NCBI GenBank assembly: GCA_014281115.1
Contig: JACONQ010000008.1
Location: 1,364,001-1,428,000 of the forward strand
Source: Laburnicola sp. R22_1
Lineage: Eukaryota > Ascomycota > Dothideomycetes > Pleosporales > Didymosphaeriaceae
Direction: 5' to 3'
DNA: 64,000 nucleotides
In this document: positions 19,546 to 31,600 of the stretch, one piece after another
How the letters are laid out: every line of letters begins with the position of its first letter
Numbering within the stretch: position 1 is the stretch's first letter
Made by a program: the position numbers and the translations under genes
Notes under the pieces: generated by a model
Database searches by the model: none
Seen by the model: the letters and a program-made list of their open reading frames with translations, nothing else
What the model was told of the DNA's origin: nothing

Positions 19546-22042
19546 TTAATCAAACCGTTTCTCCTGCACCATGGGTTCCTCGTACGGCTGGCCGCTCTCT
19601 GCGCTAGCCGCATGGGTGATGTCCTGCGACATGTCAATGGTCTCCATGGGGGCCACGGGCTTGGACCCGAGGTGTTCCTTTTCCCTGGGGATGACAAAGT
19701 TGAACCACGAGGGCATGATGAAGCTCAGGATGATGACGGGTACGACGGCGTGCATCATGCTGAAGCCGTAGATCATGATGGGGTCGATCATGTGGGGATT
19801 AACCTCGGGGTCGTCCAAGTTGGTTTTGGTGAACTTGGGGTAGGCGAAGGAGAGCACGATGGCTAGGATGGGTCCGGAGATGAACTGCGTGCGTGGGTTA
19901 GAGACGTTGTCTTGGGGAATGGAGAGGGTTTTCGGGGATACATACCTTCATGATGACGGACCAGAAGGAGGGGATGTTCCAGTTCTTGCCGACGCCGATA
20001 ACCACGTTGAGATCCCTGGTAAGCTGGTTTCCTGGGTAGAAGGTGACCCACCAGAAGCGGCTGGTAAAGTTGTTGTTGCCCCAGAAGCGCGGCGCGGGAA
20101 TACTTGGCGTCTTGCATAAGAACACCGAGATTGCGCAAGAGAGGAAGAAGATGGCAAACCCAATTCCTGCTCCAATCCCTGGTGTTGTAGCGTATGCAAT
20201 TCCGATACCGAGTGCCTGGGAAAGGACGAAGCCGATGGTAAAGACGAGGTAGCCGAGCCAGCCCACTTGATTGGCGACATCTCGGCAACGATACAGCGAT
20301 GTTGCTGCAAAGCACTCGCACCAGACGGTAAAGAAGAGAGCAACGTCATTGACGTACGTGTCGACCGCATCCAAAGCCTGGAGACCGAATTCAGTGCAGT
20401 AGATCAAAGAGATGAGCGCTGATGCAATCGTAACACCAGTGCAGACTGCCCAGCGGGGAATGCGTTTGCCCCAATCAGTGTCCAGGATCAGCGTCGTCAT
20501 AACCTCGAGGAGGGAGAACGCCGAGGTGAGACCCAGCAGAATAAGGGTAAAGAAGAAGATCACTGAAAAGAAAGGGGCAGCAGGCATCTGTGCGAGAGCC
20601 TCTGGATAAGTCATGAAGCCGGTGACGAAGGTCCCCAATGAGCCGTCGCTGGCAGGATCAAGACCAAGGAATCCTACCACTCCGAACACAGAGAATGCAG
20701 CGATGATCTCCACGGCGGAGTTGCTGAAACCGATGATCAAAGCATCTTGCACTGCGTTCGAATGCTGCGAACAGTATGACGCCCTGAAAGCCGTTAGCGA
20801 TTTCCTTTGACCGTTCCGAAAACTGTGCTGTTCAATTCGTAGGGGGGTTGAGCAGTGGGGTTGAAGAGCTGGGTGCCTTGCGACGCACGCGAGTGCACCC
20901 ATATGATGGGACTTCTAACAATCCCGTGCAAGTCACCGCGAGCTGAAGATACCCAGAAAAGGAAAAAAAAGGGAGGAATTGGCCTACCATGAGGTGAAGT
21001 AACCAAAACCCACGCCTATGGAGAAGAAAATTTGTCCAAAAGCGGCCTGCCAGATCGTAGGGCTTTCGAGTGCGCTCGTTCTCCATGTTGCTACCTTGGT
21101 TAGTACTTGAAATCTCACAGAGTAGAGATAGACTCACCGAAATAAAGCTTAATGCCCTCTCCAGCATTAGGAAGTGAAGTTCCTCGGCCGATAAGGATAA
21201 TGACCAAAACGAGGGGCAAGCCCATAGTCACATAAATGACACGACCAGTAAGACCAATACCTCGGAAAACGCAGAGCCAGGTGACGAACCAGATGAATAT
21301 CGTCCAGCCTACAGTTTCTCCGACCATGCCGGTGCCCACATACTGGGTGTATGAGGCGACACTGCACATGTCAGTCATTCGCAACCGTTCATGAAAGCGA
21401 GGGGTAAACTTACCTTCCATCAGGATTGAAGCTGCCTTGCGAGGCTGGCGCCACATTTTCAATGATGACGGTTTCAAAGTATTCGCCGAGATCCTGGCCT
21501 GCCCATGGCAAAGGGCTCTGGAACGAACGCGAGAAGTACTTCATGATCCAAGCCAAGAGCGGGACGTAGTATGTGACGACAGCGTACTGAAATTCGGACC
21601 GAGTCAGCTTGATTCCATATTTCAGTGTGCACCAGATTTACTTACGCCATTGAACACGACCGCTAGACCGATGCCTTTGGCGCGCTTGTTGACGCTGTGC
21701 CATGCCAACACAGGACCGCCGCGGTAGACCGTACCGAGCGCGATCTCGAGGACTAGCAGTGGAAGAGCGACGAAGAAGAGGGCGATGAAGTACGGAATGA
21801 AGAACTGAAGGCCGTAGTTGTTGAAAACAACGGAGGGAAATCGAAGTAGGTTACCCAGACCGACGGCTCCGCCCATAGCGCCTATGGTGAAGGGTTGAAG
21901 TCAGCGCATGTCTCGCGCATGGTTGTACATGAAGATACGTACAGAGTACGAATTGGATTCTGTTTCCAAACATGTCGCGGCCATCTTCAGCCTTCTTGGC
22001 GTCAGGCGCGAGCTTCTTCCCGATCCGCCGAACGAAGTCCAT
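19546..22042 (-). CDS. SLC6-family sodium-dependent neurotransmitter-type symporter, seven exons
   Basis: Exons on the minus strand: 22042-21943, 21881-21646, 21586-21414, 21361-21138, 21090-20988, 20783-19946, 19884-19546, giving 670 residues. All splice sites are GT-AG with matching phases; five introns are 47-61 bp and the fifth is 204 bp (20987-20784). The start is MDFVRRIGKKLAPD at 22042, in a caagATGG context; the longer frame would need a non-ATG start. TM1 has the sodium/substrate motif GAVGLGNLLRFPSVVFNN; later segments include GQIFFSIGVGFGYFTSW, NAVQDALIIGFSNS and FSLLEVMTTLILD, all characteristic of SLC6. About twelve membrane segments are expected, with a cytoplasmic hydrophilic tail after FIMPSWFNF. 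It should couple sodium uptake to that of an amino acid or other small amine; the fungal substrate is unknown. Confidence 0.9.
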
Positions 22043-23235
22043 CTTGACGGCTAGGAAGCAGGCAGACAAGGGTGGGTGTTCGTAAGAGAATTAAGTTGAA
22101 CAGCCTCGAGTGCGGGGCAAGGCCTTATGCACTGAGGTCTGGCGAGGGAAACTTGTGAGAACCCGGACAGTGAGCGTTTGTGCAACACCCTCGGTATATA
22201 ACGAAATCAGCACCACCTATCTGTATCCGTCATCTCCAACTCTGGTCCCTTTCCAAGCATCGCCCAGCCCAACCACTCACGCACCTTCCTTGTATATATC
22301 CACCCTAGTGTTGTGGCTAGCTTTCCAAGGTTCCCCGTAACCTGCAGCCCAATGTTGGTTGGCTGCGTGATCCTAGCGACGCGCTGGGCGACATCGAATT
22401 CGTATCAACCAAAGCGGACATGGTGCTGGAGTAGGACTGGTGCACGTCAGCCACGAGGCCTAGTGCTAACGTTGGGAGCCTTGGACCTTCTGGAGCCATG
22501 AGGGAATGCTCTTGGTCCCACTTTAAAGCGTACACGCGGGGAGCGCGATGTGCAGCGACAGTCTGGGCTCTAGACCTTCTGAGAAGGGCGGACTTCACTG
22601 ACCACTGTGACCAGCGATGTGGTAATAGCGGACCATGTCTCCGCGACAATTGAGCGTCCGCTTTCTCGGCACACGACTTGGCGCCTTGGAAAGCCCAGCG
22701 ACTCGGTTGCGGGGACTCGGTGTGACCTTTTACCGCATTCTCCCAGGTGGTCAGAAAACAAAGAGGATGACGGTGTTGGCGATGAAGATAACGGCGCCTC
22801 GTCCTTGGCCCGGCGTGTGGTGGGTCGGTTATCAACGGCGTGACCGTACCGGCGACGACCTTTACAAGCAGAGCAACGAATCCAAGAATTTCGATAACCC
22901 GATTGCGGGCTATTGGGGAACCGGTGTGTCTGTGCTCTTGTCCCTACTGCGTACTACCTCGTGCCCCCTCTTTTGCCGCCTAGCCCTCGGAGGTGGTGCC
23001 CAAATAGATGAAGGTGGTCATGCGCGACCCGTGGATGTGTATGCCAAGGCTCTTTGTTGTCATGGCTGTGGCTGTAGAGACAGTGTGCGAAACGGCGATT
23101 TCGAGGTCCTGGTAATTACGAGAACGCCAAACGGGGGAGCTGGCCATGGGACGTTGCGTCGTGTTATATACCATGAAGGGAATCACTCGAAGGGCGTGCC
23201 CAGGTGCGGGCCTAAGCGCATAGGTGGGGAATTAG
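22043..23235. other. Long GC-balanced intergenic region, no supported gene
   Basis: Upstream region of the SLC6 gene. A 220-codon plus-strand frame (22635-23297) and overlapping minus frames exist, but the composition looks non-coding (G/R/C-rich, no motif) and frames mirror each other on both strands. A TATA-like ggtatataac occurs near 22192 and tcctcccttgtatatatccacc-type sequence near 22290. Confidence 0.45.
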
Positions 23236-23608
23236 CGTCGATGCTCGGATGGGCAACAGTCCAGATCGGGCCAAAACAGTGGAGTGGAACCACATAGCAA
23301 GGATAGCGAACATCTGTTACACTACATCTCGCAACTCAGAGGTGACCAAATCAAGAGGCAAGCAATACGGGGAGTAAGTAGATGCTATGCCTCCTCCAGA
23401 CTTCAGATTCGAACAGGTCGCTAACATAGAATAGAAACAATACGACAAGGCAAGTCAAAGATCCGCGACCCAATTCAAGTCAGAAGTCGAGGCCTTCGAA
23501 GAAGCGCATGCCTCTGTTATACAAGATTTGCATTCAAATAACTCCTGTGACTGTTGCATCAGAAATGAACGAACGAACGAGAGAACACTATTCTCCATAA
23601 ACCTTTGA
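23236..23608 (+). CDS. Candidate 3' part of an unrecognised gene at the compartment boundary (23236-23373, 23435-23608)
   Basis: An open frame without ATG (23236-23373, including HSKDSEHLLHYISQLRGDQ) joins in phase 0 across a 61-bp intron with perfect GTAAGT donor (23374), GCTAAC branch and AATAG acceptor (23434) to KQYDKASQRSATQFKSEVEA..., ending TGA at 23606-23608. The amino-acid mix of both halves is helical and protein-like. The upstream exon would have to lie left of the in-frame TAG at 23233-23235, so the gene is either truncated or has another intron. Not recognised. The last residues run into a (cgaa)n-like stretch and AT-rich DNA starts immediately after. Confidence 0.28.
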
Positions 23609-23787
23609 CGGAAATTTTGATCATAGATATTGTGCAGTAATGCAATGGTTTATTGTTTGTATCTAACGCGTCACATGTACTTATAGCATATAAGTATAGA
23701 GTAGTTACTAATATAGTGCACTAAACTAATATTATATAATTAATAACTAAGCGTATACGCTTACTATAACTAGCTAATATTTCTTTT

Positions 23788-23825
23788 AGTAAGAATAGCC
23801 TAGTAAAAACAAATAAAAAAATTCT
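23788..23825 (+). repeat. Dispersed short repeat ending in A-run (relative of 10655-10690)
   Basis: gtaagaatagcctagtaaaaac plus aaataaaaaaatt here against gtgagaatagcctaatgaaaac plus gaataaaaaaaatt in the gene part; differences are mainly the RIP-type G-to-A or C-to-T. Confidence 0.5.
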
Positions 23826-23910
23826 CTATAAACTAAAATATTATTTAAAGAGCTTCCTCCTAGGCAGAAGTACAAACTGCCTCTACTTATTAGTTTTTAA
23901 GTAGCCCTAC

Positions 23911-24186
23911 TATAAGGGCGGTACACGGCCTTATAGGGCAAACCTCTTAGGGACAGCTAGTATAGTTAAAAGAGATAACTAAATTAAGACTATACTAAGA
24001 TAGGAGATAAAGAAGAGACCTAAAAGGCCCTTACTTATATAGTAGGCAGCGTAGAGCATAAGCCTACGCTAACTATACGCTAACACTAACTAGAAAAGGC
24101 GCCTTTTATAAGGTAAAAGGCGCTATTAAGGTATAAAAAAAAGTAATAGTAAATAACTAGTAGAGAGATAGATATAAACTATTATA
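23911..24186. repeat. LTR of element C (left copy)
   Basis: Starts tataagggcggtacacggcc and ends aactattata; aligns along its full length with 41581-41858. Terminal TG/CA have apparently become TA/TA by RIP in this copy. Confidence 0.8.
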
Positions 24187-26093
24187 TAACCCTCCTTTTA
24201 AGGCCTAAAAATAGAAAGGAAAGTATATAAATATAAGGTGTTTTAGCGGATTTTTAATATAACTAGTACTATTTTAGGGCTAAAGAGGGCTAGAATAGGG
24301 GCAATAGGCCCTTATAGTTCTAGTAGCAGTCTTAGTTTTTAATTTAGGTGCTATTTAGTAGAGATATTAAGAAAAGTAGTTAGGGGTAAATTAGTACTAA
24401 GTTAGAAACTATATTTTAGTGTTTAGCATTTTCCTAATAGAGCATATTCTTAGCTCTAATACTATATAAAAATATAGTTAGCTAAAAATTTTCTAGTTAG
24501 TTTATTATACACTAGCGTAATTATATTATATAAGGTTTTTTAGTACTATAAAAAAGTGTTTTAAAAATATATTAACCTAACTATATAGTTTGTAATTAGG
24601 GTAGAGTAGCTTTTAAAGCTATAGAGGCTACTAGTAATAGTAGGAATATCTAGAAGTAAAGGGGCTATTAGGGAGTAAAATTACTAAAAAGTAATAGATA
24701 TCTAGTTATACGCGTAAGCCTAAGAGTGTATAGATATTAAAAAGTAATAGGCACCTAGCTAAGGACGCCTAATATAGCGCTTTAATCTTATCTTTATAGG
24801 TATATTATCTTTAGGAATAGACTTTAGAAGGGTATTTTAAAGGGTAGTGTTTAGCTAAATAGGCAACTATTTTAGTAAACTAGCTTACTTAGAATACTCT
24901 TAATAGTAAGCTTTAATTAATAAAGAAGAGTTAATAAAGTTATTAGTAGAGTAGTAGGTTAGATTAGAGTTATGCTTTTTTTATACTGCCTAGTACTTTA
25001 GTATTCTATAGTCTACTTTGCTATTAAGGATATAAGAAACTAGCTACTTAGAAACTTTATTTACCTTAATAGGTAGTTTTAGAGATTATAATTAACTTAG
25101 TAAGAAATTATTTAGATTTCTTTAAAGCCTATTAGTGTAAAACACTAGGTAAACTTTTATATATTATAGAAGTTTAAGTATAAATAAGTAGCCTTTCTTA
25201 CCCATAATTAGATATAGTCCTTTTATTTAATAAGTTAACTTAACTAATAGGCGTTTAGTAATAAATCCCTTTAGAGTAATAAAGACCTAGTCCCTAATAT
25301 TAAAATTAATAGCTTATTTATATTTGTTAGCCTACTCTAACTATATTTTTTAGGTAGTAGATATATTAGCACAGGTAGTATTATAGATAAATTTATAGGC
25401 TTTAGTACAGACCTTAACCTATACTTTAGCCTTTTCTAAAGTAATATTATCTAAAGATTTAGTAACTAGTTAGGTACACTTGTACTAGTTCTAGTAAAAG
25501 TATAGCTAATACCTAAACTTAATTTTAAAAGACAAAACTTTAGTGCTATTATAGAGTAGTATTACTTAGGCCTAGTTTATACTAGGCAGCAAATCTAACT
25601 AGTTATTTTAATAAAAGTTAATAAATAGATATAGATACTAGTTAAGATACTAATTATAATTTTAGTTTAGCTATTAGTTTATAAATGCTACGCTATAGAA
25701 AGAAGTTACTTATTACTTATAAGCTTATAAAAAGTAGCTAAGAAAGTAAAAATAAACTAAGGGCTGTAGTTAGAAATAATTAATTAAGAGAGGCTAAAGA
25801 CTCTAAATATATACTAATAGTAGAAATTAGTAGTTTATTTAGTAGTAACTATCTTATAATAGGGCATAGAAAAGACATGCTTAGATAGGTAGTAATACGA
25901 TACTATTGCATTATTATACTCTTTCTTATCCTTAGGAAATAATTTAAAATTAATTAAGATATCTTACTAAACATTTTTAGGGATAAGAAGTAGGTGTAAT
26001 AAGCCTAACTTTTTATCTAGTAGGGGCTTACTCTACTAGTAGTCTTTATAATTAAAAATATACCTATTAATATTAGTGTTTATACCCTTCTAG
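24187..26093 (-). pseudogene. Element C: degraded integrase and 3' pol region
   Basis: On the minus strand one frame near 25480-25150 reads SLDNITLEKAKVQVKVCTKA-like and GFITKRLLVKLTY-like sequence (Q standing for TAG), the pattern of the gypsy integrase C-terminal domain (GDxVF.....KGF...R...KL). Stops occur every few dozen codons. Integration of cDNA would have been its role; it cannot be functional. Confidence 0.65.
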
Positions 26094-26279
26094 AGGTCGG
26101 CTTGCCAAACACCTTTTTTAACCTTTTTTTTAGTTTGAGGTTAAAGTAGATTAAGATAGTAGTTCGAACGCGCTTTTTTTGTAATAACATTACCTTTTTT
26201 ACGCTCTTTTTAATTACTAAGCAGGGGGCTCTGCTTTTTTTGTTATGTTATTTAAGATAAAAGCCTTTATTATTCTACC
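26094..26279 (+). repeat. Dispersed repeat R1 in element C, interrupted by element A (continues 35275-35312)
   Basis: Begins ggtcggcttgccaaacacc and includes aagcagggggctctgctttt and tattattctacc. The matching sequence in element D starts at 43738 and ends near 44835. The tail after element A (ccctagatagttaatttaac) completes it. Confidence 0.7.
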
Positions 26280-26474
26280 TATTAGGGAGCTTAGGAGACT
26301 AATAATCGAAAAAGTTAATATTAATAGAATCTACGTATGGGTGCTAGCCAAAGGTGCTGGCTAAGCTTATAAGGCGCGCGAGGCGCGCTAAGAACGCGCT
26401 AGTACCTAATCGGGACTAGCGCTGGGGAAACCTTAGTAGTTAGCGTAAGGTAACTCTGACCTAATTCTATAACA
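26280..26474. repeat. LTR of element A (left copy)
   Basis: tattagggagc...aattctataaca, 195 bp, containing the CpG-rich word ggcgcgcgaggcgcgctaag; matches 35080-35274, 45862-46056 and 52789-52983. Confidence 0.92.
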
Positions 26475-26764
26475 CTATTTTTTTCTCTAATTAGCTTCGT
26501 CCTTAAAGCTCTATTTTAAATTTAACCTACTAGTTCTAAATAGATAACTAATATACAATTCTTTAGTTATAATTATCTATACTATATTCTTCTAAGAGAT
26601 AGGTTGTTTCTAAGCATGTTGCGCACGTAATAAGTAGTTAGTAGCTAGCTATAGAGCACGTTTACTGTAATTAACTATTAAGAGTAGCTTACTTAGTAAG
26701 CTGGGCGCCTTTTCTATGCTAGTAATAATAACAATAGAGACCTTTATACTAAGTAATAATTATA

Positions 26765-28635
26765 ATATACTTTACACTTAAGTTAATTATTCTATTAAGT
26801 CGATTACTTTGCCAAGACCCCACTAAGTTCTGTACTATTTACAATAGTATAGAGTTAACACGAACTATTTTTAATAGTCTAAATAGGCTAATCTATTTAG
26901 AATCTACTTCTATAGGCTGCCTATAGGTTGTTTTGTTATGCCTAGACTTGCCGCAGCGTCTACAGCGCTATTAAGTAGATTTGCCTCCATTAGCGCGCAC
27001 CCTCTTCTTTGCCTTTTGCCTATTACTGCGCGCCCTAAACTCCTTTAGAGTGGCTAGCCGCTAGTCCTCTTTAGCTATAAGGACTTCTTTATACTGTACT
27101 CGCTTTCTTTTATATAATTTATATTGCGTGGCGGCCTTATTAGTAGCTTAAAGTTTAGTGTTGCGTTTAGTTATTAACACTAAAGAATGCCCTATTAGCT
27201 TGGCGCTCTTAATAAGCTTTTTTACTACCTTAACTATATAAGTTAGGGAACTATCTATATGCCTTTAAATTCTCTACTTAACTAGCGTTAATTGCAATCT
27301 AAGTTCTATACTATTTCGTAGAGTTTGTAACTTCTATATACTATTGCAAATAGTATAAAGTGAAGGCGTATGTAGGCAGACGTTAAGCTGCGATATTACA
27401 ACTTCTGAGTTGTGGGGCACTAGGCCAGCACCTCGAAAGCCTCCTTTAATATTACTTTTAGTAATTAAAGCCTTAAAAGCAGCAATAAAGCAAGGTAGAA
27501 ACTTAATTTTAGTGATGTGCGTAATATAGTTACGCATTAGATTCTTGGCTTAGCGTCTATACGCCTTCTTTAATAGCGTAAAATAACCCACGTTAAGTGG
27601 CTGTAAGAGGTACGATAAATATAAAGGCATATAGAAAGTAATAATATTACTCTTTTTATAGTAATTCTAGAATTTAAGCGAGTTGTAACTTTTATAGCTA
27701 TTAATAATAAGCAAACATACTCTACTAGTAGTACGCCTCTTTATATACTTATTAAAGTGCTTTAGTTATTATAGACTAAGCTTATTTGTTATCTAGCTAT
27801 TCTTAGAGACTATAATAACCTAATTATAAGGTAGATCCTTCTCCTTATACTAGGCAGAGCGGTGGTGCTTGCCCCTAAAGATAATAAAGGGTGGGATTTA
27901 CCACCCTATTGTGTTAATGCCTTAGATAACTATTATCCACTTCCTATTGCCCTATTGCACCTGCTTTGGCCATCCTTAACGCTTAGAGCCTATAACTACT
28001 ACTCTAGTTAATATTATGCCTATTATAAAGCTAGACTTGTTAAAATTATAGGTGTCCTTATCTAGAATACTATACTTGGCCTTTATATTCTCTATAAGCT
28101 AGAACCAGCCTTATATTATCTTAGAATCCTCCTAGAGAGCTCTCTTATAGTTGTACTTTTGATTAAACTTAACTTAAAGCTTTAGCTAGCGCTTAACAAA
28201 GTCATAAGGCTACCTCTAACCAACTAGCTTGTAGTGGCGTATAGCCAGTAAAGAATTGGCCATATCTTTTATGGCATCAAGCCAGGGCGGAAATCCTTAC
28301 GCGTCTAGGTCGAGTATATACTGCACAATTACCTGCTTCTCTCTTATAGTAAGTCTTATTTTATTAGATGCGCAGTCGCGTCTAAATATCTTTCTAGCGC
28401 GTTAGTTGCTAAGTGTACTTTAAGAGACGTTATAGAGGGCTATAGCGCATCGCTAAGAGAGTGTCGCATCTTATTTAATAGCCTAGATTATAAGCTATAT
28501 ATGCGCTTCTTTTAACGCTAGTGGTTTATTGTGTGGTTAAGGCATCGCGTTGTACTATTGCTAATAGTACGTTTTAGTAGAGTCTTGGCAAAGTAATTAA
28601 CTTAATAGAATAATTAACTTAAGTATAAAGTACGT
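26765..28635 (-). mobile_element. Fot1/Pogo-type (Tc1/mariner) DNA transposon nested in element A (1871 bp)
   Basis: Terminal inverted repeats of 55 bp or more: left atatactttacacttaag... and reverse complement of right acgtactttatacttaag..., then ttaattattctattaagt and attactttgccaagac in both. A TA duplication flanks it (26763-26764, 28636-28637), the Tc1/mariner rule. The corresponding site in element B (around 46335) is empty. Size is typical of Fot1-like elements (about 1.9 kb). Confidence 0.92.
27230..28520 (-). pseudogene. Degraded Fot1/Pogo transposase (CENP-B HTH plus DDE type)
   Basis: On the minus strand, from about 28500 down: ALYNVS*STLSN*R (first helix-turn-helix), QVIVQYILDLDA*GFPPWLD (second, CENP-B-like), and an open part 27537-27334 with GGFRGAGLVPHNSEVVISQL, the conserved C-terminal signature of Fot1/Pogo transposases. 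Multiple TAG/TAA codons interrupt the frame, so no active enzyme can be made. Confidence 0.8.
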
Positions 28636-28699
28636 TAGTAGTAAACGCAACTCTTACCATAATTTACTATAAATTACTATAAGTCTAATCTATCTCTTA

Positions 28700-31600
28700 T
28701 CTAATCTACTAAACTGCCATTTGCTCCTTCGCTCTCTCTGGAAATATTATTATAGGTAGTTATAGTACGTTAGGATAATAGCAATAAAAGTCTATTAGTA
28801 ACTCTTAACAACTAGTAACGTTATAATAAGACGCCTAATCTAGCTTATTATAGCTCTTTTATTTAACTAGGTAGTGTAAAAGGCCTTTATAGCTATTAGT
28901 AAGGTTTTTATATTACTAGTCTACTTTATAGTCTAATATATCCTCTATATTATAGATAGGGAGACCCTCCTCTATAGCCACTAGTCCTTATAGATTCTAG
29001 CGTTAATCTAGTAGGAAATCTATCGCTTAGGGGTGTAGTAACTAGAAATAGAACTAAGAATAGATATTTTTTAAATCATTATAAGTAGTAAGGTCTAACT
29101 TAAACACTTTACTATTAAAGTCCTTAACAATCTTAAAAGGCCCTAGATTCTTATAGGATAGTTTACAACTATTCTTATGCGTATAGATATTACGCGCGTC
29201 TAGTATAACCTAGTTATCTACTTTAAACTCTAGTGTAAATATTCTCTTATTATTAGCGTACTCCTCTATCTTAGCCTGCGCTTACACTAAGCTGTGCTAT
29301 AAGTAAATCTTTAAGTTCTTAATTCTTACTAGTAAGTAATTAGCGGCCCAGGCGTCACAGGCAGCTTTCTATCTAGGCGGTAGTCGACTAGTAGACTCTA
29401 ACCCAGACTAGGGTAGGTAGCCCTTTATGGCCTTAAATAGTGTTGTGCCTATAGTAGTGCTTTTACTATTATTTGCTTTAAACTTTACTATTAGTAGTAT
29501 CTTTGCCTAGTTATATTAGTTATAATAAATAAATAACTATAAATATTGCTTTAATGCCTAATTTGCTATTTCTATCTAACTATCTATTTTAGAATAGGTA
29601 GTAGTAGATAGTAAGGGCTTTGTCTCTTTATAGTTATAAAGACAGCGCTAGAAATATAACGTAAATTGCGATTTGCGATCTAATACTATTTTAGCTAAGT
29701 AACCTTTCTTACGCTATATATACTTAATAAAAGCCTATATATAGGTGTCTATATCTAAGAATATAAGTGGCACGAATTTTTTCTTCTTAGACAATTAGTC
29801 TACTATAACTATAATGTAATAAGAGTCGCGACTATAATAGTGTGACTTTAGTAGGGGCGAGATAAAGTTAACTAATACACTAGTCTAGTAGAAGTCTAGG
29901 ATAGATAGTGGATAAAGCAGCCTATGCTTGCCTTTCTACTTTAACTTCGATCTAGAGTAGGTTAAGTAGTTCTTTATATATTCAGTAATAGTGTCCATAC
30001 TATTAGGCTAGTAGTATTAGTGTAATAGCTTATAAAATGTCTTGTGCTTATTACTATGTCCTCTAGGCATAGTGTTATAATAAAGCTTAATAATAGACGT
30101 ACAAAGTTTATTATTAAAAGGGACAAACAATTTGTCGCATACGTATATAAAGCCATTATTAATTTTAACGTCTTGGAGTTCTAGGCAGATACCTTTTTTA
30201 TAGTATATATTATATGGCAACTAATAAGCACTATCTACCTTAGCTTTAACTATTCTCTATATAACTTTATTTATTATAGTAGTGTTATGTACTTACTATA
30301 TAATGTCTACACTAGCGTTAAGACTATCTTAAGCAAAGGCTTTATTCTAACTATTAGACGCAAAGACCTTCTTGCTAAGCGTATATATTATATAAGTAAG
30401 GTCTGCAACCTCTATTACTAGGAATTCTATAAGGATCTAGACTAGGTATATAGCGTGCTGCGATCTGCTGTTATAACCTAAATAGGCCTTAATAACTTTC
30501 TTTAATAAGATGGTTTGTTATTAGTGCTAAATGCAATTATTGTCTACACCCTCTAGTACGTTACCTAGTTATTAGGTAATAGTATTAGGCTTGGTCCCTT
30601 GTCTGCCAGGCTAGTACTTAATAATAAAGTTAAATTCTGCTAAGAACTTAGCCTAATAAGCTTATCTATAGTTAAGTTGCTTTATTATTATAAAGTACTC
30701 TAAGGCTTTGTAATTAGAAATGATCTCTATAGGGTCTATAGTACTAGCCAATTCAGATCTCTATTCTTTAAAGGCGCGAATAATCGCTATTAATTCCTTG
30801 TTATAGATAGAATAGTTAATCTTCGCGGGCTTTATCTTTATTAAAAAGAAGGCGACAGGCTATAATATACTATTAGGTTAATACTGCAATAGTATACTAG
30901 TAGTAATCTAGTTAGACGCGTCTATCTTAATAATTAAGCGTAACTCTAGGTTAAAATGCGCAAGTATTAGCGCGTTAACAAAGGCTCTCTCAAGGGCTTT
31001 AAAAGCTGTTTTGGTAGTTTTAGTAAGGTTAATTTTGCCTACCATCCTCTTTATTAGCTTAATTACTAAGTGGGCTAGTATTAAGAAATAGTGTATAAAT
31101 TGCTAATAGAAGTTGGCGAATCTAATAAAGGCTTATATGTCCTTTATAGTCTAGGAATTAATCCACTCTAATATAGTGTTAATTTTTTCTAGATCTATTG
31201 CTAGTCCTTCTATTAATAGGATTATTCCTAAATACTTAACCTTCTTAACTAAGAACTCGCACTTATAAACGTTTAAGAATAGACTAGCATCTTTAAGTGC
31301 GTTAAGGACTATAAAGTAATGTTCCTTATAGTCCTCTTTATTTTCGCTATATATAAGGACGTTGTCTAAGTAAGCTAAGTAATAGTCGTCTAAATATTCT
31401 CTAAGGACGTAATTAATATACTATTAAAAGGTACCTAGTGCATTATATAACCTAAAGGGCATAATAACGTATTTAAATAATCCAAACCGTGTTAGAAACG
31501 CTATTTTATATTAATTATCCTCCTTAGTAAGGATCTTATTAAACGTAGCAATAACATTAAATTTTAAGAAGATCCTTACCTTGTTAAGTTATGCCAAAGT

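Noticed and set aside
22635..23297. 220-codon plus-strand open frame upstream of the SLC6 gene
   Set aside because: No motif, odd composition, mirrored by frames on the other strand in GC-rich DNA, no splice or start context supporting it.
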